Origin: Membranipora membranacea
Taxonomy: Eukaryota; Bryozoa; Gymnolaemata; Cheilostomatida; Membraniporidae
Length of the DNA: 64,000 nucleotides
Assembly: GCA_914767715.1 (NCBI GenBank)
Contig: OU612074.1
Coordinates: 18,958,062-19,022,061 of the forward strand
Direction: 5' to 3'
Part shown: positions 1 through 11,742 of the stretch, in pieces
Numbering within the stretch: the first letter of the stretch is position 1
Layout: each line of letters opens with the position of its first letter
Program-made: the position numbers and the translations under genes
The notes under the pieces: model-generated
Told to the model about the DNA's origin: nothing
Databases searched by the model: none
Seen by the model: only the letters and a program-made list of their open reading frames with translations

Positions 1-24
1 TATTGGCCTGTCTAGGTAGTATAT
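1..24. mobile_element. Terminal fragment of a P-like element (second copy)
   Basis: The first 24 bases are identical to 46686-46709, just inside the right end of the P-like element at 43546-46718. The match stops at base 24, before the outermost bases of the terminal repeat, and runs into a TATATG microsatellite. It is probably the edge of another copy lying mostly outside the window. Confidence 0.6.
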
Positions 25-59
25 GCATGGTACTATAGTAGTATATGCATGGTATGTAT

Positions 60-65
60 ATGGTA

Positions 66-137
<72 letters not shown>

Positions 138-165
138 ATATATGTATATGTATATGTATATGGTA
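60..165. repeat. TATATG hexanucleotide microsatellite
   Basis: About 100 bases of near-perfect tandem TATATG/TATGTA units with a short pure TA interruption. Open frames across it on both strands only reflect the repeat and are not genes. Confidence 0.95.
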
Positions 166-1085
166 GTATATGCATGGTACTCACGCCGCTCCCTATACCC
201 TTTGCCACCAGAATTCCGGCTACTCTTGATATCGAAAAGGCAGAAGGGATTTTTTAACGCATGTGGGTTGTGCCGACACACTGTGGAACTTCGGTATCTT
301 CAGTCCCGTTCCACAAGGACCTGGGTAGGTTTCAACGGTGTGCCAGTACCGAATCGAGAGTGACTGCCGGCGGCGGTGATTGAAATTGGACCTCGCAGAT
401 AACAAGTTTGGACCCTTAACCATCAGACCGCTCCTGACTCTTCTCTGCTGCTGCTAAAATCTATAATTTTTCTTGCAAAGTTTGGTTCTTTCAGTATCAG
501 ACTCAAACTCAAATTGATGTGGGTCTTTTGAATGTGCAATCCTCTGTATGGTACAAACCTATGGATACTTATTAAGGTCAGATGCCACTGAAGCGTTGGC
601 CTTGCGGCAGAGTGTTATGCTTGATTACAGCTGACAGGTGGTAAGAGGTTGGAACTAAAGACTTGAAAACATATAGTCCTATACTGAAAAGCTCTATGCA
701 GGTGCAGTCATTATCAGAAATCAAAACAAAAAAAGCAATATTATGATTATTTATATTTCATTATGACAATCTCAAGTTTTACTATATTATATTATATATA
801 TTATAAGTATCTATTATCTATTATTATGGATTATTTTTTTCCTTGATCGGAAGAAGGCTAATGGTTTCTCTCTGATGGTACTTTGTTTGTGGAAGACCTA
901 ATAGAAATTGGTAATTAAATAGCAAACACGTAATATAATTTCCAAGAAAGTAAGAAATATGTTGACTCAAGAAGGCAGTCATATTTTACAGATAGGCTAA
1001 TACTATCATCATAAGATAAGTAACTAGTTGGTTGCAATATTTTGTGATGAATTTTATGATTAGTGGCATCTGAATCATTCTAGAA
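166..1085. other. Non-coding stretch; 3' flank of a receptor pseudogene
   Basis: No exon recognised. From about 960 the sequence aligns by eye with 58030-58180 and 47590-47690, which are the 3' flanks of other receptor-family tail exons, so it belongs to the duplicated family block. Confidence 0.5.
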
Positions 1086-1699
1086 TTAAGGGGTTTCATA
1101 GCAGCCATGTGTATTGTTCCTCTCCTCACTGCCTGATGTTTGTTCAGACACAGCATACTCACTCGGAGGTAAACTATCTAGACACAACTCTTCATACTGT
1201 AGAAGCTGTTGTGTCCCAATCTGACCACTTTCTGCTGCAGTATATGATTGTTGGTTGAGGGTGTTTAGATGGGAGCTGGCAAGTCTTTTTAGATAGAAAA
1301 CAATCAGCAACCTTCCAGTGATCACAAGAGCCGGTACCAATATGCCAGTCAGAATAGGGACTGAAAAATAAAAGATTATATCTTCACTTAATTAGCTGCT
1401 ACGCAATTAATTACTACCCAATTTTCAAACAACTCACTTGTTGAATTTAAAGGTTATATACAAAAGTGTCATGTGTGTGTTCATACCTACAATATCCCTT
1501 TGGCAGAGTAGTGTGTTGCCAGACCACTCCACTCCAATCCTGTGGATGTATTTGTACATGTGTACAGTCCATCGCCTGAGGTAACTTTGGTGTTACACTG
1601 GTAATAAATCTGTGAGCCCAGTCTGTCACTGTAAGAAGTACCAGAAGTAACCAGTTTGGCATTCTCTATTACCGGCAGTTCACCACACCTCTTCAGATA
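1086..1699 (-). pseudogene. Receptor-family 3' end (CCP plus TM/tail), CCP exon frameshifted
   Basis: Two exons of the receptor family on the minus strand. The TM/tail exon (1360 to 1086, stop TAA) is open, with a hydrophobic helix followed by a basic stop-transfer stretch and a tail containing QYEELCL, SEYAV and CYETP. The CCP exon (1699 to 1487) is damaged. Relative to intact copies it lacks two bases just after its start, putting a stop soon after the first cysteine, and carries a five-base duplication near the conserved WSG. No NHL or signal-peptide exon precedes it in the expected place, so it is read as a decayed copy. The same arrangement recurs at 58180-58755. The open tail could still be used by splicing from the intact upstream gene, but that gene has its own tail exon. 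Confidence 0.7.
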
Positions 1700-2182
1700 C
1701 TACAATACATACATACAATACTATACAATGTATATGAAGTATGTATTTTTGTAAGACGTTTGACTGTTTTACGCACAATTCCTATTCTACCCATTGTGAG
1801 ATTTCATTATATTGATATTTGATTGTTATAATAGAAGATAAACAGAGTGCCAGATCATGTTTTCATAGCAATATCAATATCACCACAGACTTGAGCTGCT
1901 TGTTGTATTTTAGCTGATTGTTTTTAAATTTAGTCTGACCGATTGTGTGAATTAAAATTGGCCTTATCCTTTTTATTTTGGGTATTGCAAAGCAGCAAAA
2001 GTCATACAATTTCACATATTTGATATTCTAGTATTGTCCTCTCTTTTAGTAAATTGAAACGACTCCATGGATTGGTAAGAGTGTTGGTTAAAAAAGGAAA
2101 AGAATTCGAAGTCAGACAGATGTCATGTGCAGACACTGAGATCTACAGTTGTACCATTTAAACATCCTGCAAATGACTGACA
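1700..2182. other. Duplicated intronic/intergenic sequence
   Basis: No exon seen. It aligns by eye with about 58755-59340 of the right-hand duplicate block, which carries roughly 85 extra bases near 59080-59170. It ends exactly where the 3.15-kb TIR element is inserted. Confidence 0.6.
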
Positions 2183-5100
2183 CTCAGTTCATTAAAAGTA
2201 TTGGCTGAATTAAGTGATTATCTCCTCCTGACCAAACTTTGAACTTCACTCTAGGGAAGTGTATTTATCATAGGTGAATTAGACCCACATGTAATTGTGC
2301 AATATACCAATATAAACCCAATGAGCAACAATAATATTTAAAAAAAATATTATTTCTCAAAGAAATCTACAAAAAACAGCCTTTACTAACAAGGTAATGT
2401 ATCGCAAACTTACTTCCAATAGTCCGATTTCTTCCAAGTTTTTTTTGGTCGTTTGGAATAGGGCTGTCCAAAAATGACCATTTTTGCATCATTGTAAATT
2501 GCATACAAGCAAAATGTAACATGTATATCTATTTTTTAAAAGTATGCCTGATGTATACTAACGATTGCGCAATACGCCAGAGACCTTAGCCTTTGATATA
2601 CTCTCTTTGTCTAAACAAAGCCCCATCTATAACCAGCGTTCAATTCAATCAATGTATGAGGCACAATAATCCTTTGTCCCAAATGCCACAAGTACAATTA
2701 TAATCCACTACAGTTTGCCTAATACTGTTAACAATCTTTGCTGTTAATACCAAAGATTATAAATTGTTAATACTACATCTTACAAAATATTCTGATTATA
2801 AAATAAATTATTGATGGTGCTGATTCGAATCGAGTAATTTAGCAGAAAATCTCATCATTCAACATCAAATGTGGAAATGAGTCATGGGCACAATTGGTCT
2901 TGTTTGGTTTCCCATCTTATATTCCAATGTTTAACCTCAACAAGATTTTTTATTCATGTGTAGTCAAGTTGTAATTTCATTGTATATATAGGTTAGCTCA
3001 CCTTTGTCTAACAACAGATTGTCGGGAAAATGCATGAGTTTTATACTATTCAATTGACTTGCTCCACGACCAGTAGAGCCTCCTTAAGCCAAGCGTAGCA
3101 AGCCAGTGATACCATGACGTGAATGGTAATTAATATTATTATAATCTCATATGACACATGCCTCCACAATATACTAACTCTGTCAGTCCGAAAATATTTT
3201 CCTTGTACTTTTGTGATGGCTTATTTAGTCAAACGGCAATGCATCTTTAAATTTAGAAATTGTGGCTAAAATAGATTATATTTTAGTTGCTTCGATTATT
3301 TATTAATGCAGAAAGCGTGCTAAGAAGAATGAAATTGATTTAAGAGTTGGTGGTATACGCTAAGAGTGTCAGTCGCTAAGCACGCATGTATTGGAGGTCA
3401 TGGGTTTGGTTAGTCCCCAGGGCTTGACAATAGGCAGGCATGGGTAACTCTTTGATTACAGATTTCTGCAAGAAACTGATCTATGAATAATGAACTGCAA
3501 TATATCTATTATGATAAAGGGAAGGTTACCAAAATATGTGCATGTCTTGGTACTGAGCATAGGGATTCATAAGTTAAAATGGAGATAGGAGCTGGACAAT
3601 GTTTAACACAGCATAATTTATTTTTCTAGCAATTTCAATTGTAAGCAGAGGCTGTACACACAGCATTCTTCTCATATTCTCAGGGTTATCATGTGCTGCT
3701 TTTCATAATGATGTGTAATTGTGTGGCCAATTAAAATTGTTTTAAAAACAGGCGCTTGAGCTATTGTTGGGTGACAAGATTAAGTGGACATAATCTCATA
3801 ATTGTGTTGGTTTGCGTTGCCGCAATGTCTCTCTGTTTAGTCCTACAATCAAATGATTTGCTATGTAGTGCTCTCATATTTACAGGTAGGCATACCAGGA
3901 GTCGTTGCTGGCATTAGGCTTACAAAACAAAGGCTAATAATTTAGGCTAGCGCAATATAATTTTGAATATAATCATGGGCTAAGACCCCTGTAACTAGTG
4001 GTGTCACGATACGATTCATATTGGGAATACCTAATCGATCACACCTCATTATCGCGATTTAATAAGGTGACAGCTGAAGTCGATTGCACAGCGGTAAATT
4101 CATTGTCACGGTTAATATGGTCGAAAATCGAAATTGGGACAAGGGTTGGTTGACAGGGAAGGTGTAAATTCGAAAAATCGAACTCGGGAAAATCGATGCC
4201 ACAATCAGAATCGAGGCAGTCCTAGCCAAATACAAAATCGTGACAGCGCTACCTGTAAGTCCTTGCTCTCTGTATGGCATCACAGCCCTCAACACAGTGA
4301 ACAATACTATCCTCATGACAGGTAGGTACCATAGTAAATACCTTTCATACTGTCATTTATCCGGATACCCAACTAACCATATTGACTTCAAGCTGTTGAT
4401 GGCATATGGCCAAGGAGCTATTGGTGACTGCATTTGGGAATATTCTAGCTCAAATAAAGCTGCAAAATGATATCCCTCGCATGCCTTCTATGGTGTTTAC
4501 CTGATCATAATCGTATATTTTATATCTGATATAATATGCCTCTATAATATCAATACTACTACTATTAGGGCTTCTTTGAGGGAAGGATTTGGGATTTGAA
4601 TGTGTCACTTATTTTTGCTCAAATCAGAAGCACTGCCCAATCAACTCTTAAACATTTTGCTTGTAAGACAGTAATTTATTTTTGAAACAACCCTGATAAA
4701 CTTCACTAATTTTTAATTGACATTGTTTCCTCGATTAATCCTTGTTCGAAATGTAATAGTGTCAGGCCTTCTTGTGTATTTCGTAGGATTAAAATATTTT
4801 ATAATTGTTTGATGGGTATCCCTGGCCCTAACTTTGTTCATATCACTGGTAAAGGTGGGTTGATTCAAGTACCAGTAGATGAATTATGCGACCTCATTTA
4901 ATCCAACCGCTCAAAAACTACTACCCAGTCCAGCAAAAATTAAAAACGGTAGTATTGAATTTGGATTGGAAATTGTGAATCAAATTTCTATCGCTATCTA
5001 TTCTATTATTATCTTGCAAGGGTTAATGGAGAGTTTTTAACGACATTAACACAATTGATTGTTCTGCTTGGTGCTTTGAGTTTGAAATAATACCTGTATA

Positions 5101-5330
5101 CAGGAAGAACATGTATGCTGATAAAATTTCTAATGTTTGGAGACATTCAATTTTTGATCCTAGATTCTTCTTGTGTAAAGAATTTTCTATGTTTAGCCGG
5201 ATACAAGGACGGGATATGAGAAATTGGGCAAAGTGGGATAACTTCTAGTTCATTATAAGAACAAAATTGTATGAAAATGAGAAGATAACTCTATAGCAAC
5301 TTGAAGCCAAAATACTTTTAATGAACTGAG
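2183..5330. mobile_element. 3.15-kb DNA transposon-like insertion with 20-bp perfect TIRs
   Basis: The left end reads CTCAGTTCATTAAAAGTATT and the right end (5311-5330) is its exact reverse complement. Similarity continues inward (GGCT) with a two-base offset. Both flanks carry the dinucleotide CA (2181-2182 and 5331-5332). The paralogous block has an uninterrupted site at 59339-59340 with a single CA, so this segment is an insertion in the left copy with a 2-bp target duplication. No transposase-like frame is visible inside; only short open frames occur. It holds a nested hAT-like MITE. The superfamily is not assigned: 2-bp duplications occur in Tc1/mariner and some CMC elements, but CA would be unusual for the former. 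It is probably non-autonomous. Confidence 0.8.
3996..4251. mobile_element. hAT-like MITE, nested in the 3.15-kb element
   Basis: A 256-bp element whose ends read TAGTGGTGTCACGAT and, in reverse complement, TAGCGCTGTCACGAT (12 of 15 identical). It is flanked by 8-bp repeats CCTGTAAC (3988-3995) and CCTGTAAG (4252-4259), 7 of 8 identical. An 8-bp duplication with TAG-starting termini fits hAT elements. No coding capacity. Confidence 0.65.
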
Positions 5331-5709
5331 CAGCCTCAACGCAGGTGCAGTCATAACTAACAATCACAGACAGTTAAACAATTATTTATATTTTCATTGT
5401 GCTAATTAGAACTCTTACTATAATTGATACTACACGTCTCTTGAAGCTAAAGGATTTTTTGCTACCTAGATGAGGAGAAGTCAAATGCTCGCTCCCGGAT
5501 GGTGCTATGTTTTTGTAATAGTGAGTTGGCCTAATAAAAAGAGTATAAAAGGTTTTGTCCAAAAAAGGCAAAAATATGTAACAGATAAAACTAACATAAT
5601 AAGAATAGTCACTTGTTGAAGGTTCGTTGTAGTATCTAAAATTAAAGAAATGGTCAGTTTCATTTGGACAATTTTAGAACATAATAGTTTCATAGTGTTA
5701 AGTGTCATT

Positions 5710-8700
5710 TTATTGTCTCTCCTCACTGCCTAGTGTGTGTTCAAGCACAGGGTCTTCATTTGAAAGTAGATCATCCAGACACAACTCTTCATACTGTAGG
5801 AGCTCTTGTGTCCCAATCTGACCACTTTCTGCTGCATTATCTGATTGTGGGTCATGATTGTTTGGATGTGAGCAGACAAATCTTCTTTTCAGACAGAAAA
5901 CGATCAGCGAAGCTCCAGCGATCACTAGAGCCGGAACGAATATGCCAGTCAGAACAGGAACTGTAAAAAATAATTGTACAAAATGCTTCGTTCTGCCCTT
6001 GTTCTACTTAGCTTGGATCATTACAGTTGACAGGAAATTAGAAGTTGCTCTCTTTGAACCAGCTTAGGCAAGTGACCTTTAAACTAAGGACTATTTGTTA
6101 ATATGTCTCTCTGCAAAATTTAGCTCCTACCTGCGTTGACTAACCTACGTTGTTAACTAATGAGATTAAGACATTTTCTTGTTTTCCTTGCCAACATTCT
6201 TCAGGATTATAAGAAAGAAAAAGATTCTCATTCTCACTGCCACTCATGCAAATTTATGCTCATTGAATTCTGCATAGCTCCAAGATAATTAATTGAGACT
6301 AAATCTCATAATTGTCACTTAATGGACAAATAATTTGCACAAACTGATTTTCAAAATCAGGGCATGAAATCTACCACCAGCTTATGACTGTACAGTGTGC
6401 ACTAGTAAGACGGTAACTACGTCACCTGATGCAGTAGATGATTAATTTCATACCCTAATTTTGAAGATCAGTTTGTGCAAATTGTTTGCTCATTAGGTGA
6501 CAATGCTGAGATTGCAGCCTCATTTTATTAGTTTTGAGCTTCACATTTGGCTGTGTGGCAGCAGTGGTTTAAATAGCTACCACGATTTGAATTAACAACT
6601 ATGGATCTACCAAATCACTTGTTGAATTTCAAGGTTACAAAGGTATGAAGTGTGCATTTGTACCTAATATATCTCTTTGGCAGAGTAGTGTGTTGCCAGA
6701 CCATTCTAGCCCTGTGGGTGTCTTAGTACATGTGTACAGTCCTTCGCCTGAGATAACTTTGGTGTTACATTGATAATAAATCTGTGAGCCCTCCCTGTCA
6801 CTATCAGAAGTGCTGACCAGTTTGGCATTCTCGATTATCGGCAGTTCTCCGCACTTTTCTCCAGATACTACAAAAGAGACACTTGATGAGTTACAAACCA
6901 TTGCATACCAGCTTTAGGTGTTAAGAGAACACTGAATGTGCTACAGACCTAGAGGAACTACTAGCTCTGACTAAATGAGGAGTACTAGCATAGCTAATAA
7001 TGTCTTGATAATTAGATTCCTACAGAGGGAGAGAGATTATTCAACTAGTTAGAAATTTAACTATGATATTTCGTAATTAAAGTCTGAAATTCAGTCCTGC
7101 CATAAATGTTATGTCATCACTGATGAATTAACCAATGATTTTATTATCTGACAGAAAAAGAGTGTACCAAACTGAATTGGCTGCTTCGCAGGTTGAGACT
7201 AAGTATAGAAAGGGGCGGAGCCTAGAAAACAAAGAACCAATCTTGCGAAAAACCTTTCTGTTCACTAGCTCGTCTACAGATTGCTTTTTGAAACTGATTG
7301 TACAATCTGAACTGATTCAAAGGCACCACTTCCCCCCTATGCAACACAGCGTACGTGTTAGGGTTGTTGGCCTTAGATGGCCCATTGCTGGGACCCCTTG
7401 TAGTGAGTTTTTAGCTGTCTTTCAAGCTTGTCAGCATATCTTTCCATGCTGTCACATGTCTTTCCATGGGTCAGTCAGAAGATGAGTACACAGAAGAGGT
7501 ATACACCTGAAGAACTGAAACACTACCTAGGGGAAAAAATTGACCAATTTAAATCAGCTGTTCACCGGGTTAAGCATATAGGTATAGAAACGAGCAGAGC
7601 TCAGACTATAAAGTACACATCCTACCGTTCTGTGTACTAGCCTGTCCGTGTACTGCTTTTTAAACTGATTGGGCAATAATTTTTGCTCAAACTGATTGAA
7701 AGGCAAAATGCTTATAGACAGATAAAGCATGGCCTAGATAATCTTGTCAAGATTGACAATGCACACTGCTGAACTTTGGACTGATATGTCAGGTTCTTAG
7801 ATATGACTTTGGAAGGTAACTATATTACCCGTACCAAAAAACAACTGTAAGCGATGTGAAACTGAACTGGAACTAATTTTTACATGTTTTTTAAATAAGT
7901 GACAAGGAACTGAAGCATAACCTCTGGGAAGATTGACGATTTTGGTATGTACATATCAAATTGTACTCGATCTTATATCGGTAGATTTTCATTTGATTGA
8001 TGAGGATGTCAGACAGCGCTTAATTATCATGTCAAGTTTAAATTAAGGGATGTTATCAAATCACTTACTCTACAGCATGGTGGCCAAAATAACAAGGAAG
8101 TTATTTCAAAATCAGTGAATATCAAATAACATACAGTGCTTTACACTGTTATTTATGAGTGTGCTGAAGGCAAATTTCTTCACACATGACAACCAGAAAA
8201 TTGTAAACAAGGCTATGCAGGGAAAACTGTGCGGTGAAAAATTGTCTAGTTAGGAAAAATCACAGTGGTAAATATTAGGGAAAGTGGTTTGGTGGGAATT
8301 TGTCTTGTAGGCAATTTGGCTTGTAGCGAAAACGGTCCGATGGGAATATGGCTTGTTGAAAAATGTCTAGCTGGAAAAGTATATTGGTGGGAAAACACCC
8401 AGGTGGAAAATTGATTGGTGGGAAAGCGTTCAGGTGGGAAAAAGGTAGAGTGGGAAATCATCCAGGTGGGAGAATGGCTTGGTGGGGAAATATCCTGGTG
8501 GAATAATAGATTGGTGGGATAACTGGAGGTGGGGAAATGGCTCGGTGGGAAAATGGCATTGGGAAAATGGGGCGGATCCGATGCTATCATCCTTTTTTCT
8601 TAAGAATCTTGAATGCCAATATGGTTGGGGCATGCTTTTCATTTGAGAAAATTGTATCAGGACCCCAAAATTTTCTACAGTGCCTTAGACTTTGATTTTA

Positions 8701-11659
8701 TCTGTAGGTAGAACAATACACCCTGTAAACTAATGGCAGTTCAGAGAGTCAGTCACTTACAGGGGAATTGCAGAATTTCGTCCAGAGTCCCCTATATACA
8801 GCGAGTCATTGGTCAAGAGTAAGGCATGAGAAATCTGAGTGTGGTGTATCCAGAGCCAATGTTGATTGTGCTGACTGTGTCTGTGTTCAAACCAATGAGG
8901 CTCATCAGTATCAGGTTACCAAAGTATCACATGTTTATTCTTACCTAAGCTATCTCTTTGACAGAGTAGTGTGTTACCAGACCACTCCAATCCTGTGGGT
9001 GTCCTTGTACATGTGTACAGTCCATCGCCTGAGGTAACTTTGGTGTTACACTGGTAATGAATCTGTGAGCCCTCCTTGTCACTGTATGAAGTGGCATTCA
9101 GTTTAGCATTATCGATTATTGGCGGTTCTCCACACCTCTCTACAGACACTACAAAAGAGTCACTTGATGTGTTACAAACAATTACATACCAGCGTTATTT
9201 GTAAAGAGTACACAGAATGTGTTACAGACCTAGAACAACTAGCTCTGGAAAAACAAGGAACACTATAACATAGCTAATAATGTTTTCATAAGTAGATTCC
9301 TACAGAGAGAGATTATTCAACAGGTTAGGAATTGACTATGATATCTCATAAACAAAGACTGTAATTCAGTCCTGCCATAAATGTTTGTGTCATCACAGTT
9401 GAATTAACTAATTATTTGGTCAGCTAAGGGAAAAAGAATGGAACAAACTGATATGACTTTTCGGCCGGTTGAGACGAGGTACAGAAAGAGGCGGAGCTTA
9501 GACTAAAAAGTACACATCTTGCTCAAAACAGTTCTTTTCACTAGCCTGTCCGCAGATTTATTTTTAAAGTGATTGGGCAAGCAGGGGTTAATGTGAGGTC
9601 TGGGATGGAAGGAAAATCCAAAACTAAACATTCAAAAGTTTTTTGTGTCAGATTTTCAATAAATTCAAAGCTTTTTGAAGAATATACACCCAATCCCGTG
9701 AAGGATAAAAATTATAAACTGAGAGCTGTGTGGGAAAAACATTTTGAGACACGAAGAATCTGTAGGGCAAGCAAGCATCATGATAAAGTACCTAAAAGGA
9801 AGAGCTATTGTCAACTATTGTCCTTTATGGGGTAGGGTAATGATGAATTATTACAGTTCAAAAGAGAAAAAAATTAGTGTTCAAATTTTGTATATTGAAA
9901 TACCTACTGTAGGAATTGCTATATTCAAATATAATAATAATAATATTAATAATAATAACACTAAATCTGGTACCGAACAGTACAGTACCAGAATTAGTGT
10001 TACCATCAGGTGCTGTGCAAAGTTTTCAAAGTGTAAAATGATAGTGAGCTGTGTAATATAAAGTTATTTAGCGTTTTATTATGATTTGGAGTATCAATGG
10101 TCCTGGATTCTACTTTGAATTAGAAATAAGACTATTTCAGAATATTTACAGCGCCTGAATTCTTGATTTTATCCATAACAAGAATAAAATAGTGTATACA
10201 AATGGTAGTTTGGAGTCAGTCTACTTACAAGGGAACAGCAGAACTTTTCCGTGCATCCCTATATATAGTGAGTCATTGGTCAGGAGTAGTGAGTATGGAA
10301 ATTTGAGTCTTATGCACCCCGAGCAAATATTAATTGTGCTGACATTGTCCTCGTTCATATCCACTAGTCTTATTATATGCGACCACGTATCGGCCACAAG
10401 AAATGTTCCGTTTCTAATAAACTGGATACTGCGTGGGTACCAAAACCTCGATTCGGCCAGGCTGCCATCAATTACACCGTTTATGCCAAAACTCTTTCCA
10501 GCTATCAGTGTGACTGCTTTATTGAAGTAATTGATTCTGAAGATGGCATCGTAATTAATTACATAGATGTCACCATTTTCATGCTGTGTTATGAATGTGA
10601 TATATGAAAGTTTATTTGAAGAAGCGAAATATCTAACAACACCATTCTTTATCGAGGCTGATTTCACGACTCGTCTATGAGTGAATATAACCTGCTCTTG
10701 GTCATGATTGTCCCTAAACACACAAGACATAGCGGTAATGCTTGGTCTGCTTGCTTCGTGTTGCTCAAATAGCTCCTCCAATTCGGGCGGATAGTAAGGA
10801 ATCTCTTCTCTGCATTCCCCGCTAAAGACGGAAGTTGAGCCATTTCTCCTGTGAATCATCCTCATGCATTCCTTGTCATCTGATGTCTCAGCTGCTATTA
10901 TGCGATCAAGTGAGATCTGGGCGAATCCTGTTAACCCATAAAAGAGAGCATCCTCACCAACACCCTCTCTATAGCCCCAGTTTGAGCTATTTCCTGCTAT
11001 GACTGTTGTAGTCACTCCATCGCTAGTTTTGAGTGCACTATAATCAGTGTAGATGATGTTCCCAGGCCGATAATTGTCTAGCTCAATATGGTAAACCCAG
11101 GTGTTGTCGGTTGAGGTGACAAATGTTTGCGACTTTGAGTCTTCTAGTCTAAAATCAAGTAAAATAAGGATATTCACACCATTTAAAAAAATCAAATAGG
11201 ACTCATTAGAACATTATGTTTGTAAATTTCTATACATGTAATTATATATGGAAGTTTTATACTCTAACGGTTAAACAGTGATTTATCATTCATGATTTGT
11301 ATGTATTCATGAATATTACTGAATTGATGAAGCACCTCAGTTGGAGTTGAAAACGACTTGCTATAGTTGTGGGAATTTGGTAAACTATATAACGATAATG
11401 CTGAGCACACATTATGAACTTAGTTAATCTTTAACTACACCTTACCTCTTCACCAGTTGCTGTGTTTTTTGATCCATGCATGTCACTGTGAGCAGCCTCA
11501 GCCAAGTCACTAACTGGTAACAAGAAAACAGCACTTTATAATAACATCAATATTAATATCATCACTCTTACAATGATGTAGTAACAAATGATAGTAAAAT
11601 AAGGTGTAAGCAAGACATAGACAGGTTAAAAATCTTACCAACACAAATCCAATGGCCAT
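5710..11659 (-). CDS. NHL-CCP-CCP single-pass membrane receptor-like protein
   Basis: Six-exon minus-strand model, about 555 residues: 11659-11639, 11513-11446, 11148-10229, 9148-8945, 6867-6664 and 5960-5710 (stop TAA). All junctions are GT/AG and phases match. Exons 1-2 encode a signal peptide beginning MAIGFVL with a Leu-rich core. Exon 3 (about 306 codons) is a single-exon NHL-like beta-propeller region with motifs GYREGVGEDALF and VIDGSLAESRFWYP followed by LVADTW. Two CCP/sushi exons of exactly 204 nt each carry the four cysteines and the WSG signature. The last exon holds a TM helix, the basic stop-transfer KRR and a tail with QYEELCLDDL. Function is unknown; the layout suggests a surface receptor. 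The linker exon present in the 47.7-52.6 kb paralogue is only a relic here (near 9590). A single gene with two CCP exons is inferred from phase; two CCP exons could also reflect fusion of adjacent copies. Confidence 0.75.
6296..6521. repeat. Fold-back (hairpin) element
   Basis: Arms of about 85 bases pair imperfectly. The left arm contains TTTGCACAAACTGATTTTCA and the right arm its near complement ending GATCAGTTTGTGCAAA. It lies in the last intron of the 5.7-11.7 kb gene and recurs at 60295-60522 in the duplicate. Looks like a MITE remnant. Confidence 0.6.
6868..8240. other. Intron between the two CCP exons; duplicated sequence
   Basis: No convincing exon. It contains a stretch near 7775-7960 (TGATATGTCAGGTTCTTAG and following) that recurs in introns or relics at about 41165, 49930, 52950 and 61870. 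A piece near 7420-7510 also occurs near 35645-35735. Open frames at 7135-7640 are shared with the duplicate block but resemble no known protein, so they are not called. Confidence 0.5.
8242..8580. repeat. Degenerate minisatellite (GGTGGGAAAATGGCTT-like unit)
   Basis: About 20 imperfect units of 16-19 bases built on GGTGGGAAA-x-TGG. The complement is open in one frame and would give F-P-T-rich repeats, a consequence of the unit. The duplicate block carries the same array at 62320-62670 with point differences and small indels. Confidence 0.85.
8761..8912 (-). pseudogene. NHL exon 3' fragment, frameshifted
   Basis: The minus strand resembles the last 50 codons of the NHL exon (SLIGLNTDTVSTI, then LLTNDSLYIGDSG), ending at the usual donor next to the TTCCCCT codons. 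An extra A after GGACG shifts the frame before the end, and upstream the homology stops abruptly next to the intron of the CCP exon at 8945. It is a truncated leftover of another family member, lying inside the intron of the 5.7-11.7 kb gene. Confidence 0.75.
9585..9640 (-). pseudogene. Relic of the linker exon
   Basis: The sequence GGTTAATGTGAGGTCTGGGA and the following bases resemble the 5' end of the linker exon (compare complement at 41340-41400 and 50650-50690) but without an open frame or the rest of the exon. It marks loss of the linker domain from this gene. The same relic occurs near 63677-63730. Confidence 0.5.
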
Positions 11660-11735
11660 TTCTCAGTCAAACTAAGACTGCCGATACTCTACTTAAACCC
11701 TGCAGCCTTCTTGAAGTTCAACTCTGTAATGACTA

Positions 11736-11742
11736 TTATATA
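11736..11742 (-). promoter_or_regulatory. TATA-like box of the 5.7-11.7 kb receptor gene
   Basis: TATATAA on the minus strand lies about 80 bp upstream of the ATG at 11659. The same box at the same distance, in nearly identical flanking sequence, precedes the paralogue at 52576. Confidence 0.45.

Noticed and set aside
33-363. Open frames on both strands across the TATATG repeat
   Set aside because: They encode only Tyr/Ile/Val/Met alternations produced by the hexanucleotide repeat.
7135-7640. Frames of 116 and 70 codons conserved in the duplicate block
   Set aside because: Their conservation is explained by the recent segmental duplication; the longer frame differs by several amino acids without clear constraint.
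8242-8580. CRISPR-like array
   Set aside because: Units are contiguous and degenerate with no unique spacers, and the genome is eukaryotic.
8246-8642. 114-residue minus-strand frame with F-P-T repeats
   Set aside because: Arises from the minisatellite unit; no splice or start context and no domain.
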